Shown in pieces: positions 63,162 through 64,000 of a stretch of 64,000 bases of DNA. Source of the stretch: Novosphingobium terrae (GTDB lineage Bacteria; Pseudomonadota; Alphaproteobacteria; Sphingomonadales; Sphingomonadaceae). The stretch covers positions 2,232,001-2,296,000 of the forward strand of contig NZ_JABVZR010000001.1 of the NCBI RefSeq assembly GCF_017163935.1, given 5' to 3'. The position numbers and the translations under genes were made by a program. The stretch's first letter is position 1. The number at the start of each line of letters is the position of its first letter. Under the pieces are notes generated by a model that saw only the letters and a list, made by a program, of their open reading frames with translations, made no database searches and was not told the origin of the DNA.

Positions 63162-64000
63162 ATGGAAATCGATTCGGAAGAAGGCTACGTTCGAAGGGTC
63201 GACGTAATCCTGAGGAGCCACTACCCCAACCTAACCACCCGCATCTTCGAACTGGAACGGTCGCGGTTTGTGATCCAGTTCCCTGCAAGTCAGCAGGACG
63301 CGCGGGCGATTAGCGACTATTTCGACCACAGCATTAGATATATCACGCTTCAGGTGACGGTAACCAACGAGGTTCCAACCGCCTACTCGCGCGAGATCGA
63401 GATCATACGCGATGGCGACGTCGCGCGTGACCTTGCCGGCTTCGCCTTCACCAAGTTCGATCTGATCAACCTACTTGCAGGGCGCTTTCCGAACATCTCC
63501 GTCGTTGACCTCTTGACGACGCGGCCCGTGAACTTCGAACTCACGGTCGAGGGCACACCTGCAGCTCGGGAAGTAAAGCAGCTCGAAGAGTATCTGGCCC
63601 GGCTGAAGCTGCCCGCCAGATGGACCATATCCACCGGTGCAGCCCCGGCAGCTACCCCAGCAGCCACGAGCAATGACGCCCTGACGATTCTTGCTACGAG
63701 AACCACGAGCCAAGGCGGCTTCGCTGCGGCAGACGAAAGACGCTTCTTCGAGACCTTCGACGAGGCTCCTACAGGAAACCTGAGCCGCGCCGAGATCCTT
63801 GGCTCTGACGAACCCGCTACCCGCTGCCTGATCGACTGCACCGGAGGTCGGCAGGTCAACTTGCGGCAGCTCCTCATGCTCTATGACGAGGTCTGGTGCG
63901 TGCCTCCCAGGCAGCAAACGCTGCCGCAGTTTCTCACCGACCAAGCGCTCACGACAGCCGATCTGCTCGGCGCGGTGGAAGCAGGGCGCCTGCGGTTCGT
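63162..64000 (+). CDS. Unknown cytosolic protein, runs off the right edge
   Basis: An open frame from ATG 63162 (AAGAGGA ribosome-binding site) with no stop before the window end; about 279 residues visible. A GTG at 63141 is also in frame. Two segments look like a tandem duplication: VDVILRSHYPNLTTRIFELE and FDLINLLAGRFPNISVVDLL, each followed by a strand and a helix (DARAISDYFDHSIRYITLQV; AAREVKQLEEYLARLKLP). A third part contains RQVNLRQLLMLYDEVWCVPP. There is no membrane helix and no recognised family. Its C-terminus and any partner genes lie outside the window. Confidence 0.65.
   Translation, partial: MEIDSEEGYVRRVDVILRSHYPNLTTRIFELERSRFVIQFPASQQDARAISDYFDHSIRYITLQVTVTNEVPTAYSREIEIIRDGDVARDLAGFAFTKFDLINLLAGRFPNISVVDLLTTRPVNFELTVEGTPAAREVKQLEEYLARLKLPARWTISTGAAPAATPAATSNDALTILATRTTSQGGFAAADERRFFETFDEAPTGNLSRAEILGSDEPATRCLIDCTGGRQVNLRQLLMLYDEVWCVPPRQQTLPQFLTDQALTTADLLGAVEAGRLRF

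Overview
The window is GC-rich, densely coded DNA from an alphaproteobacterium. The gene set suggests Sphingomonadales (Novosphingobium/Sphingobium-like): an alginate-export porin next to a DoxX protein and an amidohydrolase, a Y_Y_Y-type propeller sensor kinase, a PE-ligase-polymerase LigD with Ku, and NodT-type efflux. This placement comes from gene content and protein resemblance only. I saw no rRNA or tRNA gene and no CRISPR array.

Positions 1-37000 are mostly metabolic and stress genes. A truncated propeller sensor kinase (minus strand, cut by the left edge) is followed by a quinone-dependent D-lactate dehydrogenase, a winged-helix/ATPase regulator, an AraC regulator and a hydrolase-fold protein that lacks its nucleophile. 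Two small secreted proteins follow. Next is a conserved-looking block: isochorismatase-like hydrolase, pyruvate:quinone oxidoreductase, second isochorismatase-like hydrolase, XapX, amidohydrolase, exported glyoxalase-fold protein, DoxX, alginate-export porin, DUF1275, pirin and Dps. A LysR regulator is divergent from an Old Yellow Enzyme/MFS/FAD-monooxygenase run. Then come an RND-MFP-OMF efflux operon, a monohaem cytochrome c, and the Ku/LigD end-joining pair.

Positions 37336-61531 look like an accessory, conflict-type island. It holds an OLD-family ATPase-TOPRIM nuclease, two Ser/Thr kinase-like proteins flanking a small HEPN-like ORF, an AlbA_2 (Schlafen-type) protein, a DUF4365-TPR protein with nuclease-like motifs, and a possible transposase fragment. 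A His-Xaa-Ser peptide maturation operon (hxsB-hxsC-hxsA, no hxsD seen beside it) follows, with secreted/membrane genes next to it. Beyond these lie a zinc-ribbon protein with a PD-(D/E)xK-like C-terminus, and the most striking locus: a 999-aa caspase-helicase fusion preceded by a companion gene that appears split by a frameshift. A UDG-fold-like protein is divergent from that operon.

Between the possible transposase fragment and hxsA lies an origin-like stretch. A tract of about 27% GC is followed by two inverted and six direct copies of a 15-bp motif whose core is a DnaA box (TGTGCATAA / TTATGCACA); spacings are 43-54 bp. It could be a replication origin, a DnaA-titration site, iterons of an integrated replicon, or transposase-binding sites.

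The right end holds two exported proteins of unknown role, a 30-aa membrane peptide, and an unknown protein running off the right edge.
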